A DNA stretch of 64,000 nucleotides. Origin: Argopecten irradians (lineage: Eukaryota > Mollusca > Bivalvia > Pectinida > Pectinidae). The stretch covers positions 7,369,620-7,433,619 of the forward strand of contig NC_091135.1 in NCBI RefSeq assembly GCF_041381155.1, in the 5' to 3' direction. The notes beneath the pieces were generated by a model that ran no database searches, was not told the DNA's origin, and worked only from the letters and a program-made list of their open reading frames with translations. This document shows, piece after piece, positions 38,401 to 49,689 of the stretch (the stretch's first letter is position 1; each line of letters opens with the position of its first letter). A program made the translations under genes and the position numbers.

Positions 38401-41400
38401 TAAATGGTCAAAATATTTGATATGTTTTAATGAATCCCCCTTTGAAATTTGATGGAGTGACACATCGAAATGAATAATCACTGTAAAATAAATTACGTAG
38501 AAAATCTTAGGTAGATGATATACCTTATCTGAACCTAAAAAAATTGGATTCCTATGCAAATGGACAAAGGGTTTAAAATTGTTTTATGATTCTTTTTTGT
38601 AATTTTGTTCTTCATAATTGACAAAAGTTGAATTTTTCATCTTTCATCTATTTCATTCTACCAGAATGTTTTTCCTATTACCTTTTTCGTATTACATAAT
38701 ATTATACATAGTATACATATCTAAACTGTTACTTATTCTTAAATAAATACGGAATTTAAATGGCTTATAAAAATGAAAAAAAATACAATGTTTTATTTAC
38801 TACACTTACATCATCGTAGGTCCGTTTAGCGTCAAATGACTTTTTCTTGGCCTACAATATCAACATATGTACACTTTACAACTCAAATAAAAAAAGAGGG
38901 AAAAATAAAACAGGAAAATCAGCTTTAAAGATAATAAAACTACAAATCGGTAAAAGAAGACTACGTGTCAGCTCCCGAAAAATGTCATATTTGCTCACCG
39001 GTACATTCTTCAAAAATTGTGTTTAAAATGGTTAATATATTGCGCGTTTTGATTTTTTTTCTCAGAACAAAAAAAGATATAATAACACTGAAAATAAAAC
39101 ATCAAACAACCAAAATCATACTTACATATCCATCTGTTGTTCCATCATACTCATAGGGTGTCGTGTACTTAAATATAAACAGTAAACGCTATATAATATT
39201 TTCACTAAATCTAAACTGTCATTACGGCAGTTCATAGGCTCGTATGCAAGTGAATTGCCTATCAATATACAATTGATGTGTGTGATTACATCTAAACTGC
39301 AATTTCATTTAATATGCAATTTCTATGGCGAAAAAGGAAATAAAAACTACGATGTAATAATATTATTATAATTAACAACACTTACATCATCGTTGGTCCG
39401 TTTAGCGTCAAATGACTTTTTCTTGGCCTATAATATCAACATATGTACACTTTACAACTCAAATAAAAAAAGGAGGGAAAAATAAAACAAGGAAAATCAG
39501 CTTTAAAGATAATAAACTACAAATCGGTAAAAGAAGACTACGTGTCAGCTCCCAAAAAGTGTCATATTTGCTCACCGGTACATTCTTCAAAAATTATTGC
39601 GCGTTTTGATTTTTTTTTCTCAGAACCAAAAAAGAAATTAATAACACTGATAATAAAACATCAAACAAACAAAATCATACTTACATATCCATCTGTTGTT
39701 CCATCATACTCATAGGGTGTCGTGTACTAAAATATAAACAGTAAACGCTATATAATATTTTCATTAAAACTGAAATGTCATTACGGCAGTTGATAGGTTT
39801 ATTTGTAAGTGAAATGCCAAACAATATACAATATATCTGTGAGATATTATTAACAGCCAGAGCATGTAATCCCAGGTAAAAATAAATGCTGACGTTATAA
39901 AAAAGATTTCTACAGTATCAAACAAATGATAACACTACTTTGTACATTGTTGCCACATTATGACATTATCTTTCGTACATCTGAACCAAGAATTGGATTA
40001 CTATGTAAATGGGCAAAACATTTTAAATGGTTTTATGATCCATTTTTGTAATTTTGTTCTTCATAATTAACAGAAAGACGATTTTTTTTTATCTTTTATC
40101 TATTTCAATTCTAATAGAATGTTTTTCCTATTACCTTTTTCGTATTATGTAATATCATATATAGGATACATATTGTAACTAATTCTTAAATAAATATGGA
40201 ATTTCTATGGCTAATAAAATATATATCAAAAGTGATATTTACAACACTTACATCATCGAAGGTCCGTTTAGCCGCCAATTGATGTTTTTCGACCTGCAAT
40301 ATCGATATATGTAAAATTAGCATAGCAAACACAAGAGAACCATGAAAATGAGCTCAAAGCATGGTAAATTACAAATAGGTTGAATGCTACGTCTCATCTT
40401 CCGAAACACGTTATTTTTGGTGACAGGTATATTCTTAATAATATGTTTTAAAAGAGTAAATAGTAAAATGGACATTTGCCACGATAATTATATAGAACAA
40501 ATGCTTACATTTCCTTAGAGCATTAAATAGTATATTTTTAATATCATCTTATTACATGAATCGTTATTTTGTATATAACACAATTAATCAATTTCCATTA
40601 TTATACGCGGTGGCTTTATTGCCCTAGAGTAGAGATTTACAAATATAACCGCTTAAGTGTTTACATATGTATAAATAAGTTAAATAAATTACAGATAACA
40701 CTGTTCGGAATGATTTATACGTGGATGATATATATATATATATATATATATATAGAACAATTTCACTTAGTTCTTGATGATGGTGTCAACCACCAATTGA
40801 TTTTGATTGGTAATTGTCCTACTGCAAATCTCGATAGTATAATTGCATAAGATACTAGAAGTTTCATGAAAATCACAAATTAATCTTTTTCAAAACACAC
40901 AAATTTATATAAAATTCGAGTTCAGAAAAATAGGTGATGCCTTGAACCAATATCGATGTTTTGCAAGAAGTAATATAAACTTGGGAAAAGCAAAACGAGA
41001 GGAATTGACACTCTGAACGGACTTTTTCTTGTCCTACAGTATGAGAATATGGAAATATAAACCCACATACACGTCAGAAGCATGATTATTAGCATATAAT
41101 GAAGTGACACATTGGCAGAATAAACATCACCGTTAGAAGATTACCATTGAGATATATTTAGAATACCAGATGTCAATTAGAAACTTAGTATTAATCCTGT
41201 CGGAAATTAATGTTAATACCATGTCATAAATACTGACCTTGATCTTAGGCGCTTTTCTTTCTACATGACCGCGTTCCTAAAAACAAAAAGAACAAAAAAT
41301 ATAACCTAACTTTTGTAGGTTGGTTAATTAATTTACCGTCCTATAAAAACAGCGGGGCTCATTCAATGGCTCCTCCTCTTCATGTATACAGTGCTATGGT

Positions 41401-43568
41401 ATACTTAAATATGTCCTTGTTGTGACTGTTTGTAACGAGGAATTCATGCCCTTTTTATAGTGTTATCTCACTGAAGCATGCCACCAGGGACACAGAACAT
41501 GCACGTCCACCTGATAACTCTCTATCGACAAACTAGAAAAATAACCAGTCGTCCCACTTCCATTAATCAGGGCGATATAAATATAAATCTATAAAGCTTA
41601 GAGTAAGAACAAAGGATCCAATAGAGAACTGACGCTCTGAACCAACATCGATGTTTTCCAAGAAGCATAATAAACCAAAACAAGATAGGAAATAACAGGT
41701 TCATAGCTCCGTTTAGCCGTGACGCATTTTTTCTTGTCCTACAGTATGGGCATATGGAAACATAAACACACATATACGTCAGAAGCATGATAATTAGCTT
41801 AAAATAAAGTAACAAATTGACAGAATTAACAACACTGTTGGTTATAAGATAATCACTGGAATATATATTACAAATATCTGAGGTCTATTAGAAACTCTGG
41901 AATATAAATCCTGTCGGCAATTAATGTAAATACATAAAAACTGACCTGTTGCACGCGTCTTTCGATGTGGTTGCGTGCCTCATGGTGCCGTTTATTGTCC
42001 TTCTAAAACATAAACAAAAAATAATACAGAATTTTTGTTGGTTGGTTGATTATGTTAACGTTCTATTTCAACAGCGGGGTTCATTCAATGATGCCCCCAC
42101 CCTTCATGTATACAGTGCTTGTTGTGACTGTTTGTAATGAGGAACTCATGTCCTTTTTATCGTGCTACCTTATTGAAGCATGTCACCATGGACACAAAAC
42201 CAGCACATCCGCCCGATCATACCATATTGAAAAAGAAACAACACAACCAGTCGTCCCACTTCATTTAAGGTTGGTGATAAAGATGGAAATTTGGAGTTAG
42301 AACAAAGGATAATTTAACCTGCGGACAACCAGAAAAGAATAAAACAAACCTATTATAAAATAGTGTATAGAAAAAAAAGAATTTAAAATACGCATATCCA
42401 GCATAATATCGGATACACACACAATTGTATAAATTAATAAAACATGAAGATAACTAAAATTGAAATTACATTTCAAACAATTCTCTGTGATATCGCGTAT
42501 GTATTATTACATAGTGCAATGGTTCGAGACATTACCACAAAATGCGCTATATTGTAAAACAATAATTCAATCTAATGACACAAACTCATCAGTCTATAGC
42601 ACAAATTAAAGCATTTTCTATCTAAGAACGAAATTCGAAACGGTATAAAAACAATGACATATGTTTGCATGCAACAACTTTTCCAAACTGCGTTGAGACA
42701 TATCTTTTAACGCAAAATTAAACAAAAAATATTTTAACTTGTACATATTGAAATAGAATTTCAAATGACGTTAGAAAAATTCAGTTGGTTGAATCGAAAG
42801 GAAAAGAATGAAGAAAGTTTCGCAAATGGAAACAATTTAAACTGTGCGAGAATTTTGACATGTTATTTATTCTTCAGTTATCACTTGTAAACCATCAGGT
42901 TTGATGAATTAAATTGTGAAAATCATTCATATCGACAGACACATTTGTATGATGCCTCATAAGAATTAGATACAACACGGGATTTATACACTGTACAATT
43001 CTTGTTTTTATTCCTTATGTTTAGATGAAAACGCAGAAATCACTTTAAATTACTAATAAAAAATGTTAAATTAAATTGTAGATAACATCTTGGCTTTCTG
43101 ATCTGAACGTATGTACTCATTTCACTGCACTGTAGATGTTATTTTAATGCGTTTTTGCAGTAATGCCAAAAATCATTTTCAGCTCTTATTTGTATTTGTA
43201 ATACTAAAACATATTGATTGTAAGTATTGCTCAAAATGTTGGTAATTGTTCGTGGTGAATAACATATTAAAAACTCTTCTTGATTCATGAGTATGAAAAT
43301 TACGGTACATATGACTTTAAAATCAAAATTAAATCTTAAAAAAACTATTGCAAGTGATTGGTCGCCAGTATAACATCATACCTAAATGTGGTAGTTTTGC
43401 AAATATATTATTTGTTTTTACTCTAAAAGCCCTTTTGCAGATATTAATTTCACAAGTGCGATTTCGCTTGTCCTTAACAGCTACCGACTTTTTAACTACT
43501 GTACTTACCAGACTACGGCCGGCGGCCACCGCAAGAAGACAAAACGCAACAATCAAAGTAAACTTCAT
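35430..43568 (-). CDS. Modular secreted protein of alternating 42-nt basic and Tyr/Asp-rich exons
   Basis: I do not recognise this gene. Exons, 5' to 3': 43568-43509 signal peptide; 42002-41946 and 41276-41238 basic (KDNKRHHEARNHIERRVQQ; ERGHVERKAPKIK); 41738-41697 (DKKKCVTAKRSYEP, lying between them; weak donor). A strictly alternating array follows. Lys type: 40293-40252, 39427-39386, 38851-38810, 37497-37456, 35860-35819 (AKKKSFDAKRTYDD and variants). Tyr type: 39726-39685, 39167-39126, 38114-38070, 36966-36925, 36149-36108 (YTTPYEYDGTTDGY and variants). The last exon, 35483-35430, ends in LRSFAKKH and TGA. All are phase 0 with GT-AG borders, mostly GTAAGT donors, so any exon can be skipped or duplicated in frame. 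The product is about 224 residues, exported and highly charged. Matrix, byssal or adhesive protein, or peptide precursor cut at the conserved KR, are guesses. Confidence 0.8.
36625..36663 (-). pseudogene. Decaying Lys-type exon in the modular array
   Basis: It sits exactly where alternation demands a Lys exon, between Tyr exons at 36925 and 36108. It reads VKKKPFDAERSD, but the base before it is not an AG acceptor (tttgtac instead of ttgtag) and it is shorter, with a shifted possible donor GTATGT. It is probably skipped, which keeps the frame. Confidence 0.6.
37775..37845 (+). repeat. SINE 3' end inside an intron of the modular gene
   Basis: 'Tgtccctaaatgaccttag', 'cgattggccgtaaaactc' and a closing (aaac)n run form the tail of a second SINE type, recalled as common in bivalves. 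It reads head to tail on + and is antisense to the host gene. Confidence 0.6.
40727..40754. repeat. (AT)n microsatellite
   Basis: About 14 uninterrupted TA repeats lie in an intron of the modular gene. An open frame across it is spurious. Confidence 0.9.
40992..41033 (-). pseudogene. Decaying module exon in the upstream duplicated block
   Basis: It is a homologue of the exon at 41697-41738. It keeps a good acceptor (atactgtag) and begins DKKKSVQSVNSS, but the second half is rearranged and no GT donor stands at the expected place. It is likely not used. Confidence 0.5.
41335..41572 (-). repeat. SINE remnant in the duplicated block, copy A
   Basis: 'Gccctttttatagtgttatctcactgaagcatgcc' type sequence and 'ccagtcgtcccactt' mark the long SINE. 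It is the duplicate of the remnant at 42040. Confidence 0.7.
42040..42275 (-). repeat. SINE remnant in the duplicated block, copy B
   Basis: It carries the same markers as copy A ('catgtcctttttatcgtgct', 'ccagtcgtcccacttc') and shares with it the unusual insert 'agcggggttcattcaatg', showing common descent by duplication. Confidence 0.7.
42311..43508 (-). other. Intron 1 of the modular gene
   Basis: It is AT-rich, with no module-like exon recognised and no clear repeat. Further divergent small exons could be hidden here. Confidence 0.4.
43509..43568 (-). CDS. Signal-peptide exon of the modular gene
   Basis: Sixty bases encode MKFTLIVAFCLLAVAAGRSL, a clear signal peptide with likely cleavage after AAG or near it, and end at donor GTAAGTAC in phase 0. 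The start is the ATG at 43568; an upstream in-frame GTG is not a plausible animal start. A TATA box lies about 50 bp upstream. Confidence 0.85.
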
Positions 43569-43615
43569 TATCACCCAAGCGTCCCAGGCGAAGATACCTG
43601 TCTACGCCTTGTCTC

Positions 43616-43626
43616 TTCTTTATATA
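43616..43626 (-). promoter_or_regulatory. TATA box of the modular gene
   Basis: The minus strand reads GTATATAAAGA about 50 bp before the ATG. This gives a very short leader of perhaps 20-25 nt, as in many strongly expressed secretory genes. Confidence 0.65.
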
Positions 43627-43639
43627 CTCCACAAAATAG

Positions 43640-44715
43640 TCCATCTTTAATTGTTATGACGTATTTCAGTCAAATCACCTACATGTATTCGGGGTTTTTT
43701 TGTTCTTCTTTGTACTATTTATTGCGAATTGAAGTATTGTGCTTTGTATATTGAATAACATTGGTATTCACAATAGTTAACTACATAATGAATAAGGCTA
43801 TATTCGCGAAACATTACTTATATCCGTAGAACAAAACCTATTATAGCCGTGAATACGCTCATATTCTCAAATAACATATTGGCTCTCGTTATGTTTAAAA
43901 TGAATAGTAACAATATATATTCGTTTTTAAATTACTGTATAAATTTGTCATTGTCATAAAGGGCTGTTCTGGTTTTCACGTGCACTTCACACGCAACGCA
44001 TCAGAGGAGGCCATGTACTAGATTAGATATAATAAAGCTTATCGTGACGCTACCCAAATTGGTAAACTTTTTGAAGATACTTACTAAAATTTCCTAACGT
44101 GTGCTTGAATCCAATTTTTTTCTTTTAATATTCCACAAAAAGATGCCTTCAGTTTTGATTTCATGGTTTATTTACTAGTCGGCAGTGCATATATTTATAT
44201 ATATAGAGTTTTGAAGCATGTCCAATCCATCCCCGTGTTTCAGCAGGTATGAGTACCCAAAATGGTACAACTTCTAAATTTGATTTAATTAATAAATGTC
44301 TAGAAATGATAAGAAATGTTTGAATTCATTTACGGAAAGATAAAATATTTCTTAGTTTATTTAAGTCACATATCTGTAAAAATTCCATTGAGTATTTGTT
44401 GTCTTTGTTTTAAAATATATGGTGTTTTTAGGATTGTCGCACGACGTCGTTTTCGGATTTTTTTTCACAATTTCATTAATTTCATGTAGAATATGATAAA
44501 TGAAAAATGTCATAGTTATTATTTAGCACCTTAATTTTTGTTCAAGACAATTATTGTTAGTTTAGATTGTAAACTGAAAATTCTGCTTCATAGATATTTA
44601 AAGTGTATCAATTTGGGTAGAGTCACGTTAGTGGGTAAAATGTAATTTATCCTAGCAGTGAAATCGTTTAAAACTACATGTCAATCAGACGTTGTTAATA
44701 GTGTTACTTAGCTTA
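43640..44715. other. Upstream flank of the modular gene
   Basis: I see no exon or classified repeat, only AT-rich sequence with short T runs. Confidence 0.35.
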
Positions 44716-44729
44716 CATTGCAATGTACT

Positions 44730-44890
44730 TTTAAGAACACTCTCTCAAAAATCGTTTTATGTCTATGGGAACTGTGGTATATTACTGGTGCGTTTTCTTG
44801 TAAACGAGGAACTTTTGCCCTTTTTATAGTGGTATTCCAAACACGCACTACAATCGGTCACTTTATACTTACAATGGTCTGGACTTTGAA
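44730..44890 (-). repeat. Decayed SINE copy
   Basis: 'Gggaactgtggtatatt', 'aacgaggaacttttgccctt' and 'cggtcactttatacttac' follow the order of the long SINE. Confidence 0.6.
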
Positions 44891-45112
44891 CGCGAAAAAC
44901 AACATAGGTTAAAGTACAATCTATGGCGATCACTGACCTGTTGAAAATTATAGAAGTATTAAAGGACCTTTACCTTTCCGTAGCAATATTTTAAAGTTTC
45001 TTAAAAACATTGATAACAGAAGAAAATACATATCGATGGCCAAAGATAAGGTTACAACACCAAACATATGCAAGATTTCCTGCGTAATATATGATAACTG
45101 TGGAAAATCAAT

Positions 45113-45200
45113 TCGCTGTTTAGTCGTCTGTCACAGTGATATCCCAATACCGCCCGGTATTTAGGATGACGACGGGAAACATAAGACGACCCGCGTTGTG
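45113..45200. repeat. Dispersed repeat end, partner of 53935-54055
   Basis: It contains 'cgtctgtcacagtgata', 'aggatgacgacggga' and 'aagacgacccgcgtt'. The inverse sequence occurs at 53960-54040. It could be the terminus of a DNA element, but no partner end is near. Confidence 0.5.
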
Positions 45201-45211
45201 AAAATTAACAT

Positions 45212-45358
45212 TTTATTTTTTTAAGTAAATTTTTCAGAAGTGTGGGTGTTTTTCGGGACACAATTAAATATTTTTAATATTTTTTTTCTTGAATTGAAAT
45301 AAGAAGCTCAACTTTTCAATTTTCAATTGTGGTAATGGTGTAAAGTAGGTAACTTTTG
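45212..45358. mobile_element. Fragment of the 'AGATGCTCC' MITE
   Basis: 'Tttttcgggacacaatta', 'agaagctcaacttttca' and 'gtggtaatggtgtaaagtag' match the reversed middle of the full copies. It stops where the SINE at 45360 begins. Confidence 0.65.
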
Positions 45359-45359
45359 T

Positions 45360-45530
45360 ATACGCCCTATTAACAGCCAGGGTCATGTAAAGGACGGCCT
45401 CCCATGTATTCGATGTGTAGCGTGTATGTAGAGCGAGATGCGTGCTTTGGGAGACTGCGGTATGTTCGTGTTGTGTCTTCATGTATAGTGGAACTCTTGC
45501 CCTTTTTATAGTGCTATATCACTGAATTTA
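45360..45530 (-). repeat. Long SINE, 3' half
   Basis: It starts with the shared tail 'cgccctattaacagccaggg' and continues through 'cggcctcccatgtattcgat', 'gggagactgcggtatgttcg' and 'gtggaactcttgccctt'. It is well preserved. Confidence 0.85.
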
Positions 45531-45539
45531 GATTTCACC

Positions 45540-46670
45540 GTTGAAAAGAGATGCCAAACGATATACAACTTATTATCTATTCCAAAACTTACACTTTCAA
45601 TTATAAAAAAGTACCAACATGCAATTGAAATATTATATATATCAAACTACAAACTAATCGTGTGGCCAAAAATACATGGATTACCGTCCGTACATTTGTA
45701 AACAATGTAAAGAGTTATGGGGCGTGTGTGGGAAAACAAAAACTAAAACAATATGGCGGATTCTCAAACTTCACGGGTAATGCACGCGTGTGCTACATAC
45801 ACGTATTAATTGTAGTCGTGGGAGGTAGAAATGGGTTGACTGGCAATCTCCGGAATCGGAATATCTGCATTGTAATAATGGAAACGGTTTTCTATAGTGT
45901 TTATTACAACAAACAGTAGAGCAATATATATATTTCATTTCACAAACCTTCTTTTGAAACGACACATACCTCAATTATACTATACTAATATATTTTGGCA
46001 ATAACTCTTATATCTAGATACTATACATAAGTTTTCAACAAAAACTGCAATTAAAATGAAAGATCTTCACCAGTAAATTGAGCAGCAATTATATATATTT
46101 AAATCGCTTTATTTGTTGATAGGTTTCCTTGCTTACCTTTGTTTTAAGACAATGCTATGACTAATGAGGTACGTTGACCTAATTACTCCTAATTATCTGT
46201 CATCGAACTTACAGCTTCGACGGATAATTTAGGTGGTGTGTTTGTAGTTTTAAAAGTAATTAGTACGTGTAAGTATCTTCAGATCAAACTTTTTATAAAA
46301 GCCTTTGTTAAAATTTGGAAAGCTGACAATAAATTTTGTTCACCTTTCTAGTAAATCCTATGATATGGTTGTTTTCATGCATTGTCAATTTTGTTAGTAT
46401 TATTTTGGACTGAAGAAGGCCCTATAGTGGCTGAATATACATGTATATTCCATAGAAATGGTTTTGATTTTACTTTGATTTTATTTTGGCCTTTTACTTT
46501 GAATTATTAATATACTAGCTTTTACCTCATTATGTCAAGTTTGTCACTGTCACATTAGATACATACGTAGTTTCTGGATTATTACCTCCAGGTATTGCGT
46601 ATAATACAATTACAACATGTAGCTGATAATAATTCTTAAAGTATTCCCATGATAATATTATACTTTTCTT
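45540..46670. other. Intergenic, no secure feature
   Basis: The stretch is AT-rich. A short ATG start (MADSQTSR) before a donor-like GTAATG at 45754-45777 was considered and not accepted. Confidence 0.3.
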
Positions 46671-46681
46671 GGGCACTTTAA

Positions 46682-47037
46682 AGATGCTCCACCGCTGACA
46701 AATGGTTATTTTTCACAATCAAAAACAGGGGCAGACGATTTGTATTTTTCTTCAGTTACAACAATTTTCTTACTTTATACCATTATCACCATTGAAAAGT
46801 TTAGCTTCTTATTTTACTTTAAGTTAAAAATATGAAAAATAGTTAATTGCATCCCGAAAAAAATTCTGTGGCACTCTCTCCTATATGGAATGAAGTACAG
46901 ATTGCGCATGCATCAAAGGTAAAATAAATTATTTGATGTTATCTTTTGTGCTAATTAGACATATATATACATGATTAAACACCAATAACTGTTCAAATGA
47001 TGAGTATCATTTATGCACTGTCGGAGGTGGAGCATCT
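46682..47037. mobile_element. 'AGATGCTCC' MITE, best-preserved copy
   Basis: It is 356 bp between two TTAA sites. The left end is AGATGCTCCACCGCTGACA and the right end is its near-inverse (TGTCGGAGGTGGAGCATCT). TTAA targets point to a piggyBac-like mobilising enzyme. It has no coding sequence. Confidence 0.85.
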
Positions 47038-47499
47038 TTAAGTAAAACCTTTTCTGTCATTTTGAATTTATTAATGCTCTGTTAATAAACACTATGGTAT
47101 GATTGCAACCTTTTTAAGAAAAGACTCAATAATAAAGTCATATGTTGCTGTTTTAATTTGTATTTGTCATACAATGTTGCTTTTTCTAAATCTATTTATA
47201 AATTTATTTGAAAATTAACGTTAAGTGACGGCGTTTTGCATAGTAACACCAAACCAGTTTTTATAACTTATCAATGTCAATCAATACCGGACTCAAACCA
47301 CTGGAATAAGTAATTAAATATTTTGTTGATTTTGTGATGACTGAATCGTCTTCACGAAAGACAAATCATTTGTAAGAAGTTGTCGATGATACATGTGTAT
47401 GTATCTATAAAGGAGGAAATGAAGTGTATTCGTGTAGTATTTTATCACTTAAATTTGTCTTCGTGTTTCAATCTCTATTTTGAAGATTTGTTAATTATG

Positions 47500-47600
47500 A
47501 ATGATTATGGAATAATGAAAATTGAGCACATGTAAATTATGTAATCTCGTCAAAATTAACGTGCTCGATTATCATTATCTCCTCATAAACTTACTAAAAT
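47500..47600. mobile_element. Diverged relative of the foldback MITE
   Basis: 'Ggaataatgaaaattgagcacatgtaaattatgtaa' type sequence is followed by its rough inverse 'acgtgctcgattatcattat' and 'ctcctcataaact'. This is the same architecture as at 14469 but older. Confidence 0.55.
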
Positions 47601-47609
47601 GAAAACACC

Positions 47610-49680
47610 ATTCTTATATTAAGTTTTCTGCATAACCAAAGACTTTTCCGTTTGTAAGAAATTTCTTAATTTTTCATCGAATCCCTTACTTCTCTGCATA
47701 TCGTATTTGGTAACCTCTACCCGACAGCTAGTTTAATCGGAATCAATCATCTGTTATCGAGGCTGAGGTGTTACGATGCAGTGATTCATGCTTAATTTAT
47801 TGCACCCAATATTTGCGTCAGGCCAAGTCATCACCCGCCAAAGTGATTGTTCCATAATAATTCAATTTTGCTTGTTACGAGCATTTTCCTTGGCTTAAAA
47901 AGCCCATAAAGGAAAAATGGCGTCGCCGTTTGTAACGTCGCTTCTGATTCTGATTGAGAAAATGCCAGTACAAATTGTAAATATTTAAACATATCGTTAA
48001 ATCAACGGTTTCGATTACATAGTTTTTTTTAATGTTTATAACTAATACTACTATAATTATTTACATATATATCTAACCAAATGATAATGAGTATTACTCA
48101 ATATATTTTTCAAATATAAACTTTTGTCAATCCAAGCACAAATGTAATAATCAATTGAAATATATTTGAGAAATAGAAACGAATAGCGGTAATATCAGAC
48201 CTTTTTTTATTCAGCAATTAGTGTTTGCAAAACAAATATATAGTCACGATAAAATGTTGAATGATAGTTGACACTTATCATATCAAACCCGGCTGTAGAA
48301 GTTATTAACGTACCTTCCATATATAATATGTCCACCTAAAAAGGTAAACTTTAAAAGTTTATTTCTGCTTGTTATACATCCTGCTCAGTCATAGTATTTT
48401 TCCCATAACCCCAAAAACAACATAAAGTTACAAACGTCCACAAACGGTTATGTCAAGCTATGGTTACATAAAACTAAATGTATAAGGATGACAAAGGTGA
48501 TTTCTGTTACATATCTTGTTTGGTAAGGTCATTTTAAAAGGACAACTTTCCTTATAATGATGCTTTGTAAGTAAGGTGAGTGCGTGTGAGAAGTATACTG
48601 CAAAAGAAATCGATAAGGACACCTGCCCTGCCTCATTTAAATAACAACAGGTAAGTATGAAAATAATGACGTACCAATCGTTTATTTGTTTGTTTGCATT
48701 GTTGGCCGGTAATTATAGGAAATATTCGTATATTTTTACTAAGCTATTATATAATTATCATTATCTTTGACATTTTCGGTTGTAGCATATTATACTAAAC
48801 AAAGCAAAATGCACAAACCTGATGCTTTGAAGTGGCATCGACACTTATTATCGTATGTAAAAGAAAGTGTAAGTAACAAATAATTTGGTGGTAACACGCT
48901 TGTTATCCGTGATATGTGAACGCTAAATTCATCCCTGAAGACACATTTGAAATCTTCTATTTCAAATTGTGGAACAGTTCATTGTACATTCTCAGGGATG
49001 TATGAGTGGATATGAAACTTTATATCACTGTATTGAGTATTCAACATTTCGAGGTACGTTATTAGGTCGTTTGACAATAGAGTTAATTTTGTTTCTCACT
49101 GCGACTGATTACTCTATTGTTCAGTTTGACAGACAAAACTCGTTTACTACTCAACGGCGTGACAACTAAAGCGACCGTTGCAGTAAACGTAAAAAGCTAA
49201 ATGGATATTGGAGAAAGCTTCAAAGAAAAAAATAACACAAACAAATTCTTAAATAAAATATCAGTGATGACTTTTCTCTATACTGGGATGTTGTTTCTAA
49301 CCTTGTCATCCACTCAATAATTATCATTGCAACGTTAACGGCGAAATTACACTCAATAATTTCTATATTCTTGTTCGCATGAAAACTACATAGAAATACT
49401 TTCATTGTTTCATTCCACCTCCTTTGATGACATGCATCAACAATGTAAGAAAATGTCATCGTTATTGATTTACTGCAAGTATGGACAATTTTTTGTAACT
49501 AGTTTATCTGAATGAAATATCCATACATGTTAGACAGAAATACTGCCTCTGCTACCAAACACTCGACATAAACTCGACATATTCCTTAGATTATATTAGT
49601 CTTGATGTGATAATGCTTATAAACTTTTCTAATGCGATTCAATTACATATTTCGATATACATTGTTTTTATCTAGCGCAG
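47610..49680. other. Intergenic, no secure feature
   Basis: Two kilobases of AT-rich sequence without recognised genes or repeats. A short ATG frame at 47918 (MASPFVTSLL...) ends after about 23 codons and lies in sequence that I take to be repetitive. Confidence 0.3.
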
Positions 49681-49689
49681 CTGTTAAAG

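Larger units (their letters stand above)
35819..40293 (-). repeat. Duplicated array of Lys-exon/Tyr-exon units with their introns
   Basis: Intron sequence is copied along with the exons. The blocks 38880-39060 and 39440-39610 are almost identical. The blocks after the Tyr exons at 36967, 38115 and 39727 share a long stretch (cattacggcagtt..., ...gatattatta). Spacing between like exons varies from about 560 to 1350 bp. The near-identity of the central copies shows recent unequal exchange, while the outer copies are older. Confidence 0.85.
40930..42310 (-). repeat. Tandem ~700-bp duplication carrying two module exons and a SINE
   Basis: The halves 40930-41640 and 41640-42310 correspond part by part: the DKKK exon, the sequence 'cgtcagaagcatgat', 'aatcctgtcgg', the basic exon with donor GTCAGT, and a SINE remnant. 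The SINE therefore inserted before the duplication. Confidence 0.7.

Noticed and set aside
37215-38535. Recurring 'TTTCAGATCAG|gtatat' segments as possible micro-exons of the modular gene
   Set aside because: They have splice-like borders but lengths of 5 or 11 nt that would break the phase-0 frame; they are probably just duplicated intron sequence.
35819-40293. CRISPR-like or satellite interpretation of the regularly repeated ~42-nt sequences
   Set aside because: The repeats are hundreds of bases apart, encode protein modules in one frame and have splice borders; they are exons.
43348-43650. 100-residue plus-strand open frame
   Set aside because: It is antisense to the signal-peptide exon and promoter of the modular gene, which has clear coding and splice signals on the minus strand.
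45754-45777. ATG start MADSQTSR before a GTAATG donor
   Set aside because: Too short, no following exon, and no promoter evidence; one of many chance combinations.
47918-47989. Short ATG frame MASPFVTSLLILIEKM
   Set aside because: Only about 23 codons, in sequence that resembles a dispersed repeat.
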